Source: Mangifera indica
Lineage: Eukaryota; Streptophyta; Magnoliopsida; Sapindales; Anacardiaceae
Length of the DNA stretch: 64,000 nucleotides
Assembly: GCF_011075055.1 (NCBI RefSeq)
Contig: NC_058152.1
Coordinates: forward strand, 434,001 to 498,000
Reading direction: 5' to 3'
Shown here: positions 26,005-38,889 of the stretch, piece by piece
Numbering within the stretch: position 1 is the first letter of the stretch
Layout of the letters: every line of letters starts with the position of its first letter
The notes under the pieces: model-generated
The model's database searches: none
Told to the model about the DNA's origin: nothing
The model's input: only the letters and a program-made list of their open reading frames with translations
Program-made: the position numbers and the translations under genes

Positions 26005-26765
26005 GCCAAAGGACTATTTCCCACCTAAAATATGCTATTTTCTCAAATTTTTATTTTTTAATTTTAAAAATTTTAAATACTCATCTATAAATAATTAAAA
26101 TTAATGAAATTTTAACCTTTTAAAATTTTATCTCTATTTGCCCTCATAAATTTTAAAAACTAAAAGTTTTCCCCCAACCTAAGTTTTAAAAAATCACAGT
26201 TTTTCTCTAAGATTTAGTTTCCAGATATCTGACGTCATTGTCAATGGTCTCTCCCTCTCGAAGCTTTCTCTCCCTCCAATAGTCTCTCTCCATCCATTTG
26301 AACACCTGATCGACGTCGAAAGAGGCGTGAAAAACAAAAACAAAGTTGTCATCTTTGTCTGGGAAGATGATCATCTTCCTAAAAGAATACCTCTGGAAAG
26401 ACGAAGAGCTTCATCTTCCCCAAAGAAGCTCTTCGTTTTTCATGTCTTCTCCGACATCGATCGGGTGTCTAAATGGGTGGAAAGAGACTGCTAGAGGGAG
26501 AGGTTGCCGACAACGGCTTCTGAGATGACACCAAATATCTGAAAACTAAACCCTAAGGGAAAACTGTCATTTTTTAAAATTTAGATTAGGGAAAACTTTT
26601 AATTTTTAAAGTTTAAAGGGGCAAACAATGATTATATTTTAGTTTATTTTTAATATTATAAATAAAATAATGATTTTATCCCTATTGTTGTTAATTTTAA
26701 CCAGTCATTGGTAGTTATTTGAAATTTTTAAAATTAAAAGGAAGAAACGTGGAAAAGTAGCATCT
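26005..26765. mobile_element. Degraded relative of the 13808-14701 MULE
   Basis: The left end begins GGCCAAAGGACTATTTCCC, close to the MULE terminus. The interior shares the GC-rich block with a CTTCTCCGACATCGATCGGG-like stretch and the motif AAACCCTAAGG. The right part keeps the inverted-repeat interior (AACCAGTCATTGGTAG) but lacks the terminal GGCC end, so it appears truncated. No target duplication seen. Confidence 0.6.
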
Positions 26766-28337
26766 TTAATAGTACACACAAAATTATATTATTGATTTTA
26801 ATAGTGTATTTTGTTTGTAACAATGAACTCTTACTTAAGTTAAACTACTCATTTTACGTTTAATAAAGAACAACATTTTTTACTTAGTTGAGTCTAAATC
26901 GACCAAACCAAATAGGATAAAACCCTAGATTTGGTTATTAACCCCACAACTATAATTCTTCATAACCAACTCTACAATATTACATCAAATAAGTTAGAAG
27001 CTTAATTTTGATACGCATCTAATGAATTAAAAACTTACACCTTTTTGTTGTTTGGTAACTCGTTTTTATCATTTAAACTAACCCTTTGAACCATTAATAC
27101 GTATAGAACTCTGCTTATTACAGTTGTTTCACTCTAATCTTTGTTTCTTCTCCCTATTTTTGTGCAAGTTTTAAAGCAAAAGTGAAAAGGGAAAACAAAT
27201 CATAAAAAAGAAGCCTTTCAAGGGTTATCATGTTCAAATGAAAGTAGTAAAAGGAGTTCAATAATTTCAATGATGACAGAGAGGACATTTTCCATTTTCA
27301 TGAATTGTTATGTCATTTTACAACACCTAGGGTGGGTTTGCTTCTTTCATAAAAATGACAACTTTTACAAGGTTGGTAAAAACAACCAATTTATTTCAAG
27401 GTTATATTTTTCAGTGGCCATTTTTCTATGCCCGGCTGGCTTTATTTGGAGGACCTATTGAATTTGCGTGCAAGTTCGATGTCAATTGAAGTTGGGCACA
27501 CCATATTAGACCAACAAATTGAAAGGGGTTTCACGTGGAAGCGTGTAAAATTACAAGTTTGAAATATCACAATGCAACATCGGCCTATCACCATGCTTGT
27601 ATTTAATGTGTACTCAATTTACCCACAAATATTGAGAAAATAATAAAACTATATATACTCAGTTTAAAGTATTTAATTAAATATTTAAATAATATATTAT
27701 TATATAAATTGATAATTTTAAATTAAGAATAAAATAATATTTAATTGCATGATAATATATTATTTCAGTATCCAATTAAAAATTTAAAACTAAATACAAA
27801 TAATTTTACTTCTAAGAAAACTATGTGCAAACAAGTTATGCACATTTTATATAAACAAATTGTATAAATTGATATATGAGATTGTAATTAAGTGATATAA
27901 TTATTTATTTTTTTATATTTTATAATTATTTAATTAAATATTATTATCTCAATTTATATAATTTATTTATTTATATAATATTATTAAGGAGTTTAGGAAG
28001 TTTCGGATCCAAGAAGCTAGTGCCAACAAACACCACAAATGAATGACAATGGAGGATGGGCAATCAATAAATTTTAAGCCTAAAAAGCCTTGCCTCTGCA
28101 TGAGGCCCTTAGAAATAGTCGAGGAGGGCATCCATCTAGCACTATGGACAACAAGTGGTTCATGTAATAAATTGAGTGCATGTTGTAGGCCATGCCCACT
28201 CACCCATCAAATCAAATCAATCTTGTTTGTAAGTCTAATGTATAGTCTACACTTTGATATACACCCTTTATGTTTGAAGAGAACGCTCGAGTAAAAAATA
28301 AAATAGATATTAATTAAAAAAGTAAAAATTTAAGTCC

Positions 28338-28339
<2 letters not shown>

Positions 28340-28389
<50 letters not shown>
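28340..28389. repeat. (TA)n microsatellite
   Basis: About 25 uninterrupted TA units in non-coding DNA. Confidence 0.95.
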
Positions 28390-28392
<3 letters not shown>

Positions 28393-28498
28393 CACTTAGC
28401 TAATCTAAAATGTGATTATGATTCTTTTTATTTAAAAAAAAAAGTGGTTACTAATTATTTTATCCAAAAAAAAAAAGAAATGCTTTTGGTAATTCAAT

Positions 28499-28979
28499 GG
28501 GGCTGTTTGGTTATGGGTTTTAAAGATTACCTTAGTAATCTATCTTTTATTCCTTTGTTTGGTTTGTCAATAATAAAAAATTACAGTAATTTTCTATTAC
28601 CTATGCTGATGTGACAGGTAATATATGTGGTAATCTGATTACCACATTCACCTTAGGTATTTAAAAATTACCAAGGTAATCTTGATTTTATTATAATTAT
28701 ATTAGTATTTATTAATTTTTTGAGGTAAAAATAAATTTATTTTTAATTAATATGACAAATAATATGAAAAATATTTAAAAATAATTATATTTAAGGGCAT
28801 TTAAGTAAAATAATTTACTAGTAATCTTTTTTTACTTTTAACCAAACACAATAATTATTTATACCTATCAAATTTTATCAAATATAGTAATTATTTATAC
28901 CTAGTAATCTTTTAAGTAATTTATCTTCAAGATAATCTTTCTATTTTGGTAATAAAACACTACCCAAACCAAACGTCCT
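28499..28979 (-). mobile_element. Tourist-like MITE, copy D
   Basis: 481 bp. Left end GGGGCTGTTTGGTTATGGG, right end ACCCAAACCAAACGTCC. The best-preserved member of the four-copy family; same orientation as copy B. Confidence 0.75.
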
Positions 28980-29979
28980 ATATATATGTTTTCACAACCG
29001 TAAAAGTAAGACATAGAAAATTAAATATTAAATAAAAATAAAATATAAAGTATAAATACAAAATCATAAAATCTGATGGGTCAACATGAAATTTTAGGGG
29101 TTTTGTTTATCTTTTCATAAACTAAATTAATTTTCATTTTAAATCAAGACAGTCAACTAATTCTCTCTAAGTTCCTTCGTTCTATCATTGATTCTCTCAA
29201 TTTGTCATTTCAATGAGATTATATTCTATCTCTATTATCTACTATTGTGAGATTACCCAATTATCTCTTATCCATGCATTAAGATAAGACAATTACCCAA
29301 TTACTAAAACCCAAGAGTGTCTACTTTTGTAATTATATTACTTTTCTTTTTTCTTATATTATAAATACAAAGATTATACATAGAATATAATTTTACAATT
29401 CATGCTTGCAGGATATTGAAATTTCACCCAATATTCAATAACATAACATGGACAAAGGTTTCCAAGTTATTCGTATTGCATTCATTTAAGGAAAAATACT
29501 TTTAGACAAATTTTATATTAAAAAAACATAAAATAAAATATTGAATATGAACTTTTCAAATTACATGAGAAATAAATGGTTACGGGTATATAAGTTCGTG
29601 AACTCAAAAATTTTGGATTGTAAAAACCAAAAATAAACTTTGATAAACGAATGTGTTTAATTGGAACAATATCTTAACCCAAAACATCCACAAGTTTTTA
29701 TTGAATTTACATAAAAAATAAAAAATATTTAAATCTTGTTTTGGTTTCTTAAATGACAAGAAAATGAATTACTAAATTGGGAGAGAATATATTTTTTACG
29801 GGCAGACCTACGTGGTCCCATCGGTCGAACATGTTTAATGATGACGTGTCATCTTTGGGAATCCAAGCGAACCGTATAGAGATTGCCTTGGCTTAAACTC
29901 CATAATTTAAAGCTCGTTCGGTTTCTTTCGCGATATTGATCGAGATAGAGAAGAAGAAAGCCTATCAATCGTAATTCCA

Positions 29980-32900
29980 ATGTTGCAGAGTCAGCGTTCC
30001 AGACGACGTTGCGAGGGCACCGCCATGGGCGCCATCGTTCTCGATCTCCGTCCCGGTCAAGGAATCGGACCTTTCTCACTCGGTAATCAATTTAATCAAT
30101 TAATTCAATCGGATTAGACTATGATTATCAGTCAATTACCTTTTGGACTCTTTGTGATTGATTATTCGGAGCTCAAATTTTAATCGTTCTTCTTTCGGTT
30201 TAGCGATGACCGTGAGACGCAAAATTTCATTTTCTGTGTGTTGATTGATTTGAATATTGTTCTAGGGATGCCGATATGCGAGGCATTTGCTCAAATAGAA
30301 CTGCATCCGAACATTTACGACGTTGTTCATGTGAAGTATTTTGACGAGGTTTGGCCGAATGAATTAAATTAATAACGTAAAACTTTGCTAATTGTTGAAT
30401 TGAAATAATTTGGTCATTTTTTGCACACATTACTGTTTGTATGGTTAGGGCACCTAGAATTGATTGCTGTGCCTGTTTTATGTAGGAGCCACTTAAGCTT
30501 GATATTGTTATTAGCTTTCCGGATCATGGTTTTCATCTACGTTTTGATCCCTGGTCTCAGGTATGATCTCCTTTTATTTACTTGTTTGTCTATACTTTTG
30601 GATCTGTTACTTATCTGTTATTTCACGAGACTGTTAATATTACTTCACATTTGATTGTATGGCCATCTTAATTATTGCTATGTTATCTAAATGTTTCTTG
30701 TGTTTTGAGATTTTCAAATTTTGAATGCCTGTATCAGAGACTACGGCTTATTGAAATTTTTGATGTCAAACGGCTTCAAATGCGCTATGCAACTTCTTTG
30801 ATAGGGTGAGTTCTGTTCTGAACTTCAATCTTCAAGGTTTTATTTAAGTGATTTACTGATAAAACATACTCCTAAATGCAGGGGTCCATCAACTCTTGCT
30901 ACTTTTGTAGCTGTATATGCACTTTTCGGGCCAACTTTTCCTGGAATTTATGACAGAGATAGAAGTGTCTATACATTATTCTACCCAGTATGTACCCTGA
31001 TGCATGATTATCTGCATGCTAGTTATATTTTTGCAAATATGTATACTTTATTCTGTCATTTATTCGATTTTGGTATTTTACAGGGGTTGTCCTTTGCTTT
31101 TCCCATTCCCAGCCAGTATGGGGATTGCTGCCAAGACAGAGAAGGTGTTAATTTGCTATATTTCAGTAATTTAACCTTGCAATACCAAATTTTAAATTAT
31201 AATTTGTTAATAATATCCTATTTTTCTTGAAAGCTGAGTTGCCGTTGGAGTTTCCAGATGGCACGACTCCAGTTACTTGTCGTGTGTCTATATATGACAG
31301 TTCTCCTGACAAAAAAGTTGGTGTTGGATCATTAATGGATAAGGCTATTGCTCCTCCAATGCCTATTGGAAGCCTGTACATGGAAGAGGTGCATGCTAAG
31401 GTTTGAAATCATTATTCATGAGTTCTTCCTTTATATCTGTTTATATATGTTATCTTCGCTTGGTGAATTTCTACTTGCTTGATTTTTATATATGATTTCT
31501 GATTTGAAATTAGTGAGTTACATATTTGCATTTTCAGCTTGGGGAGGAGTTGTACTTTACAGTTGGGGGCCAGCATATTCCTTTTGGTGCATCACCACAG
31601 GTTCATTTTAGATTTTATGCTGTTTTGAATAGTATGTTGTGCATAAGATCTTTTGTTGTTTTGTAATCTAATTCTACTGGTACATGCTTACATATTTTCT
31701 TCATTATGTACTAGCTATTAAACATCAATTGAAATTAACAGTTTTTGATGACTAGTATTGTCATTCTTAGTTTTAAACTTGCATTGAAGCAACTTGCAAT
31801 AGTTTTGATAAATCGTACTCATCACTCCTTTTGTACAAGATAAAAATTTATGGAACTTGAAGGAGCTTCCTCTTTTGTGCAGGATGTGTGGACTGAGCTA
31901 GGCCGCCCTTGTGGAATCCATCAAAAGCAGGTTTTCTCAAGTAACAAACCTTTGACATGAAAGGTCGGGCTTTGTATAGAGTTTGAGTTGTTAATTTAGA
32001 TTTTTCCTTACAGGTAGACCAGATGGTGATTCATTCGGCCTCAGACCCTAGGCCACGGACAACACTTTGTGGCGATTACTTCTACAACTACTTCACTCGT
32101 GGTTTGGACATTTTATTTGATGGGCAGGTATGTGCTCCTCTAGTTGAGAGTGTTGTGAGAAATGCTTTCTTTTATAATCAGGATATATTGACTCATAATC
32201 TTGGCTCTAAGAAGTTGTTGAACCATTGTTTTGGCCTTGCAGACCCATAAAATTAGAAAGTTTGTTCTACATACAAACTATCCTGGCCATTCTGATTTCA
32301 ATTCATACGTGAAGTGCAATTTTATTGTCCTTGGTTCCGACTGTAAGTTTTATATCAAATGGTTCTGATAAAGGCTGTTTTCGGCTCAGAAATTAATTGA
32401 TTACTACTTTTCTTGTCTGTAGTTGAGGGGACAGACGCACATAGCTATAAAAACAAGATTACTCCTAGCACTAAATGGGAGCAGGTGAAGGTAATATCCT
32501 TGTAAATTGAATATCTTATTCCTCTTAATGTTTGCATTAGGTGATCTAATAAAGAAGCCCTTAGTGTAAAATTTGACAGTGTGAGCTGCACTAGAAAACC
32601 TGCTTTTTTGCCCCTTTAAAGACCTAAAACCATTTTTTGCTGGAGCACTTCCTTAATGGCTTATCCTTGTAAATTGAATTGAATATCTTATTTCTCTTAA
32701 TGTTTCCATTAAGTGATCTAATAAAGAGGACCTCAGGGTAAAAATTTGACAGCGTGAGCTGCATTTGAAATTGTGCATTTTCGCTCCCTTGAAAACCTAA
32801 AACGGTTGTTTTCTGGAGCAATTCCTTAATTTGTTGAACTGGTTGGAAAAAACTTTTTGAATAGTTTAAAAAGGATTAAATAAGCAGCATGGGTTAGATT

Positions 32901-33713
32901 ATACAAGAAGGTTCTATTTTTATTTTTTTAATAATTATTTTAGTTTCTACTGCTGTTCTTTTCGATTTCTTTCCATAAAAAAGGCTTTGTGATCCATAAT
33001 GTTGTTTCTTTCATGTTTTTCCTCTTTGATCTCCATGGAACCTTGGTCATTATTTTAACATGCAACACAACCTTTTGTCATATTCCATGTAATTAATCTG
33101 TGTCTCAATAGCATGATTACTTAGATGTTTGATGGTTTGTCTTAGGTGTGTAATTTGTCTGTTCTCGTTGTAATTTTGAGTGAATTTATTTGTTTCACTT
33201 TAGTTTTTTTTAAATTATGATGGTGTTTAGGAATGATTATATGATTGTATGCCAAGGCATGCACATTTATACTCATTCTCGCACTTGTGTGAGGTTGATT
33301 GGTTGAGTTCTCACTGTTGTTTATTGAAATCAAGAATTTGGTTGCCACTCACAGCTCACAACCTTTTGTCATTTTTCATGTGGTAATTAATCTGTGTACT
33401 TTCCTACAGGAGATCCTGGGGGATTGTGGTAGAGCGGCTATACAAACACAAGGGTCAACTAGCAATCCTTTTGGATCAACTTTTGTTTATGGCTATCAAA
33501 ATATTGCATTCGAGGTGAGCAATTAGGATACTCTTTGATTTTCCTTTATTACCCACTACTACTGATGCTATCTTCATCATGATGCAATACTAATTTGCTA
33601 ATTTCTAGTTTTGTTCACACTATCAGAGAAATTATTGCTTATAAATATCTCTTATGCTTTGGTAGGTGATGAAGAATGGGTATATTGCAACTGTAACTCT
33701 GTTTCAATCATGA
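29980..33713 (+). CDS. UPF0183 / PHAF1-like protein, 402 aa, 14 exons
   Basis: Orthologue of the conserved UPF0183 family (Arabidopsis At3g51130 by memory; animal PHAF1/C16orf70, a phagophore-associated protein). Exons: 29980-30082, 30266-30348, 30486-30560, 30738-30805, 30882-30987, 31084-31144, 31234-31400, 31538-31600, 31883-31930, 32014-32127, 32243-32342, 32423-32490, 33410-33514, 33666-33713 (1209 nt, all GT-AG). Recognisable blocks: AIVLDLRPGQGIGPFSLG near the N-terminus, DIVISFPDHGFHLRFDPWSQ, IYDRDRSVYTLFYPGLSFAF, VGGQHIPFGASPQDVWTELG, YFYNYFTRGLDILFDGQTHK, and the C-terminal IATVTLFQS. An in-frame Met at codon 16 is an alternative start. No membrane span is visible, so it is likely cytosolic or peripheral. 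The 3' UTR probably carries one more intron. Confidence 0.95.
32490..32831. repeat. Imperfect ~170-bp tandem duplication in an intron
   Basis: The segment starting TATCCTTGTAAATTGAAT near 32495 recurs near 32662. Both copies continue through GTGATCTAATAAAGA, TTTGACAG and GTGAGCTGCA to CTTCCTTAAT / ATTCCTTAAT. It lies in intron 12 of the UPF0183 gene and has no coding content. Confidence 0.8.
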
Positions 33714-33730
33714 TAATTATTACTCCCCCG

Positions 33731-34070
33731 GTATGCTTCTCCTCTGTAACCCCATTTATTAGTAGAAGTTAAACTATATATATGAACAAACCTTATTAAC
33801 TTATTTATACAAATTGACATGACAATATAAGATTAAATGATTTTGAAGTGAAACAAAAAATAAAGAATCATATCATCTAATCACATATTATCCCGTTAGT
33901 TTGTATAGTTAATTTAGTAAAATTTATTTATACATATAGTTTTATTTTTATTGGTAATGTTGTGTATGATTTATTGCATCTCTTATTGTCCGCCCACTTA
34001 GTAGAGCCTTAAATTTAGGCTCTGTAAATTGTTGTTGATCAATATAGTTGATTATTATATTTATTTCCAG
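33731..34070 (+). other. Probable 3' UTR intron of the UPF0183 gene
   Basis: The stop codon ends at 33713. A donor-like CCCCCG/GTATGC follows at 33731 and a good acceptor ATTTCCAG/GTTTGG ends at 34070. Because the junction is only about 17 nt after the stop, it should not trigger decay of the mRNA. Transcript data are needed to confirm. Confidence 0.5.
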
Positions 34071-35995
34071 GTTTGGCCCATCTGGATGATGTCAATACAC
34101 AAAATTAAGGGGCAGGTGCATTTATATGGCGTGTCTAAACCCAAATAAATCAAATTAGGGGAAAAAGTGTTATCATTGTACAGCTATATGTGTATTAATT
34201 CGTACAGTTATTCTTAATTGTAATTACTGGATGTAACTTGTGTAGTTGACTTTTGTATAATTGAAATAATGTACTTTGTTCTCAAGTTGTTTTTTGGTTT
34301 AAGCTTTTTAAGACTAGTTTGTCTATAATTGCATTGTACTTTCTTGTGGCTCATCTGTTTTTAACTCTGGGTCTGGTGATCCTAAGTACTAATGTTAATT
34401 TCAATATTACTTCATGTACTAATACTAAATACAAATATGGGTGTAAACGTTGACATGTTATTATCTGATTAAATGATTTTGATTTAAAGATAACGTAACA
34501 TTTAATCATATGATGATTATTGATCAATGATGTTTGTATTGATGATTGAGTGGATAGATGTGGAAAGTGTAAAATAGATGGATTCATTGAAGTTGAGAGT
34601 GAGACTAGAGCAGGCATTAGAGGCGGCGAAGGTGTGGTTAGTGGCGATGGAAGTGGAGGTGAAGGTGAAGAGTTGGGAAGAGTTGGGGGATTTGTTTAGC
34701 ATTGGCTGTTTCCAATGTGCGAGGTAGATTATAAAATGTATTATTATTCTTTGTAACAACTCCATAATTAAGGTTAGTGTTTTCAATAACAAAATTAAAT
34801 AATGGGTGGTAAAATGCCATTTTAGAAGTTTGATAGGGAGAAAGTGTCAATAAACAAACTTTTGGTGGAAAATAGTTGGGATGGATTTGAATCGAGTTGA
34901 GGTTGAACATAGTTTGGTTTGATTTTGGCTTGAGTTCATTATACAGATATTGAGACAAATTTGAGTTGATTGGAAATATCATTGGAAGGTATACACTGAA
35001 ATGAATAGTATTTTTAAAGAGAAAAATTGTTTATTTTTACCGTGCTTGGACATTTTTCTTTGTCAATAATTCAAGTTGAATAAGTGGTGGGAAATTTTTC
35101 TTCAGCTACCTGTATACATTTCTTCAAATCAGACTTGAAATACTTTCAAACACTAATGCCTGCACATTGTAAATGGATTCCCTTCGATGTACCATGAATT
35201 TCTTTGAGAATATTCAGTCGGGTTCTTGGAAGCAAATATTCAGTATTTCAGTTATATAATTATTGTTAGCGTAATATTATGTATATACATTTTTTATGCA
35301 TAAATATATAGACACATAAATGTATCATTATATGATTAATTGTTACTTTATTTTTAATTCATAATTATTTAATCATATTATGACATACTTATGTGTATAT
35401 ATTTATGTATAAAAAAATGTATACACATAATTTTATTGTTATTGTTAGGGCTCAAAATATTGAGAAATATATCATTAGCTATATATATATATATATTATC
35501 TCTGAGAAACATTATTAGTATGGCCAAATGACAGTTATTTTGATAAAACAATAATTTCACATATTTTAAGTTTGAAAAGTTCATTTATTTTGTGTAATTT
35601 TAATGTTTTGATATAGTCATTTTTAAATCATTTTTCAAGTTTTGTCTATTAAACTGAATCATTGGTTGTATTAAGGTTTGTTATAATCTACTGTAATACA
35701 AGAGTAAGTATGAGGTTTATGTGACGAAAGATAATATTCCGCTATTAAGTTTGAATAAAATCAATGATATGATTTGATTTTATCAAATTCTTAAATTATG
35801 AAATTTGATTGATTCAATAAATTATCATCTAATTTCTAAATTAAGGGATTTGATTTTTTGTCTAGTTTGAAATTATGAAATTTGATTAATTTAAGATATT
35901 ATTATATAATTCCTAATTGAAGGGATTTGATTTTATTAAAATTTTAAATTATGAGATTTGATTGATTTAGGATATTACTCTAATTAATTGTAATT

Positions 35996-36000
<5 letters not shown>

Positions 36001-36064
<64 letters not shown>
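36001..36064. repeat. (AT)n microsatellite, about 32 units
   Basis: 64 uninterrupted bases of alternating A and T, about 270 bp upstream of the OVATE-family relic. Confidence 0.95.
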
Positions 36065-36066
<2 letters not shown>

Positions 36067-36334
36067 ATGAAAAAGATGGAGAGCATGATTACTTTGTAAA
36101 TTATGCATATTGCTTACCATTTGATACTCAGGCAATTATTCACTATTTTGCTAGAAAATATTCTTTTGAGTTTTTAATAACTTTGCATGTAATGCTTGCT
36201 AAATTGGTAATTATTTGTGCAATATATATACAGTGTGCTAAATACATCTTCATTTCATAAATACATATATTTGCCCCCCTGAAATTCATTTCAAAACTTT
36301 CACATCTTCATTTCCTTTCTTCTTCAAAACCCAC

Positions 36335-36729
36335 ATGGGCAAGAAAATGAAGCTTCCTAATTTTCTCTCCAAAAATAATAGCACCACAAGATTAGCAAGA
36401 TCATCTTCTTGGCCATGGCCTTCTTGTCACCAACCAAGAACTCCTTCTTTTAGAACCAATAATAATATAATAACACCATCAATTCAGCCTATAAGTTAGA
36501 TTTGCTTGATGATCATCATCACCAAGCAACTCCTCATTCTTCATGGTTCACCGCCACTTCGACGGCCTCACAGGAAGAATGGAGAGCGGTTGATTCCTCT
36601 GTGGAGAGTGTCATCAAAGGCTTGAAATTTGAAACTGGGAGGCTGTTTTTTGAGCCGGGTGAGACGAGTTCAATCCTGGAGGAAGCAAAGACAGGAGGGT
36701 TTCTGTTTAAAAACAAACAAACAACTTAA
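36335..36729 (+). pseudogene. OVATE family protein (OFP) relic, frameshifted and truncated
   Basis: OFPs are intronless plant transcriptional regulators with a C-terminal OVATE domain. From 36335 an ATG opens MGKKMKLPNFLSK followed by SSSWPWPSCHQPRTPSFR, a typical OFP N-terminus of the OFP12/13/16 type. That frame stops at TAG 36497-36499. The neighbouring frame continues TINSAYKLDLLDD, then SVESVIKGLKFETGRLFFE and PGETSSILEEAKTGG, the start of the OVATE domain. So one small indel, likely in the AT-rich stretch near 36458-36475, breaks the frame. The second frame ends at TAA (36727-36729) just after EEAKTGGFLFK, so most of the OVATE domain is missing. I read it as a dead gene; an assembly error could explain the frameshift but not the missing domain. 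Confidence 0.8.
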
Positions 36730-38889
36730 TGAACAAATGAAGGATTCAAGTTGAATTAGAATTGAATGATCAAATTAAAACTTTAATTTAAATTCGATTC
36801 AAACTGAGTTAAATACCAATTAAGTTCAAATTGGGAGCATAGCACACGGATACTTCCTAAGTCAAGCATAAGTGGAACTAAAACTAGAGAGGATTCAAAC
36901 TGATTTAAAACAGTGTTTTCTGCTGCAATTATATGATGGAAGCATAGCAAAATGATCCTTTTTAAGTATTAATTAGAAGTGAAACAATGTTATTTTGGTT
37001 TAAGTGATTAAAAATCCAATCAAGCTTGAGTTTTACTTACAATTTTGAGTTCTACTTTGAGCAACTATAAAGCTTCTCAAACTCAGTCTTAAGCTTATGG
37101 ATAACCATACTAACAAGTTTGCAGAGGTCTAAATTTGAGTTTGATTCCACTTGGAATTCACTGATAATCACAATGGAACCATTAAAAAGCAAAAGAGTGT
37201 GATTAGCTTTTTTCGCGAGGGCTGTCAAGAGCAGCACAGGAAGCTAAGAAAATCGGGGAATGGGTAGAGTAGGAGGGGTTGAAATGTAGTGAGTGGAATC
37301 CATTGGTGTCACTTCTTGGAATTAGAGATGAGAGTGTTGAATCCAATGGTGTCTTGTCTTGTTCTGTGGATACATTTTCGGTGGCGTAAGGCATCACTCG
37401 CCCATACCCTTTACGACTTCCAGGTTCCAATGCTAGGCCCCAGGGGTCTTTTCTTTGTAGTTATAAGTCTTGTGCTGCGCACTAAACTTGGTTTCAGAAC
37501 GAAATTCTAATACACCACGGATGACATCAGATTTGACAAGAAATCGAAGTATCCGAACCGATGCCCTTTGAACTTGGTAACAAACCAAATTGAACTCAAA
37601 TATTTTTTTTTAAAGCTTAAATAAAATAAAAAATAAATTAATTTGAATTTATTGAATTAAAATTAAAAATAATTTGAATTTATAGTTAAGTTTGAGACTC
37701 ATTGATAAAACAATATTATTTTGTTTAATAATAAAAAAAATCGACATCGTTTTGATCATTACTTAATTGATTTAAATCGAATTATAAGTCATATTTTCTT
37801 TAGTGCAAGTTTGATTATGTTTCACAAACGAACTAACTTTTCTATCTTTAATTCAATTTAAGTTTGATTTAAATAAATTCAAATTGAATCAAGTCAACTT
37901 TCAAGATTAAACCAACTCTATTCGAGTCTAACCCTTATTTTAACTTCCCCAAAATCATGTCTCTAAATAAGGTTTGAATTTGATATGAACTATTTGAGTT
38001 CAAATTTGATTTTAGATTGAATAAGTCAAAGATTAAACTTGTTTACATAAAATAAATAAATCGAGTTTGAATTGATTCAAATAATCAAATTCTTGTCAGT
38101 CAAATTAAATTTGAAATTAAATTAGTTTCAATTTGAATTCAAATTTTTGCTCATTGATCTTATACTAATTTTTTAAAATTCAAAACATTATTGAATTGAG
38201 CATAATTCAAGCTTGATTCAGATCAGACTGAATTCAACCCTATTTTCAACTCCAATCTAATGGGTCCTCATCCCCACGACTCAGGATTCGGGTTTTTGTT
38301 ATAAGCATAAACCTAATTCTGTGGTGTGTTGTGCAGTCTTGTCTAATATGTTGGACCGACCCAATCGATCCAACATAATTTTCCTAAGCCAACCAAATTC
38401 TCATAATTTTTCAAATATGCAGCATGTGTTACACTAGGTTGACACGAACCTCGAAATGTGAGATCTATTACTACTTTTTGATAGGTTTATTTAATACTAT
38501 GATAACATTACCATAATATATTTACGTGAGATATATTTATTCTACACCTATCACAAAACCATTGACATATTTCATAAAAATAGCATGTAATTCAAGTTAT
38601 TTCGCACAAATTTCAATTGATCAAAATTGAGCTCTAAATCTAAAAAATCTATCACAAAGTAGTTAAATCTTAATATTATACCCTATTAAACATGATTAGG
38701 GACGATACACTATCATCTTCTTTTTTTTTTTTAATTTTATCACAAAAAATTTAGTGAAATTGTTGAAATTGCTTTTAAATTTTTTGAGCACATACAATTT
38801 TAGTAGGCATGCAAGGTGAGAATGAGGGATTTCATACGTTAGAAACAAATTTATAAGCTAGTTTATATATGAACATTTTCATTAAAAGG

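Larger units (their letters stand above)
23317..29979. other. 6.7-kb repeat-rich intergenic region between divergent genes
   Basis: 23317-23700 should hold the promoter and 5' UTR of the PHD/SWIB/GYF gene. The rest holds MITE copy C (23900-24329), a degraded hAT-like MITE (24690-25152), a MULE relative (26005-26765), an AT microsatellite (28340-28389), and MITE copy D (28499-28979). 29770-29979 should be the UPF0183 promoter. Short ORFs at 27270-27461 and 28043-28294 have no recognisable product. The remaining AT-rich DNA shows nothing I can name. Confidence 0.6.

Noticed and set aside
37203..37510. Overlapping ORFs in a GC-richer patch, considered as a gene remnant
   Set aside because: No recognisable motif on either strand; too little to call a pseudogene.
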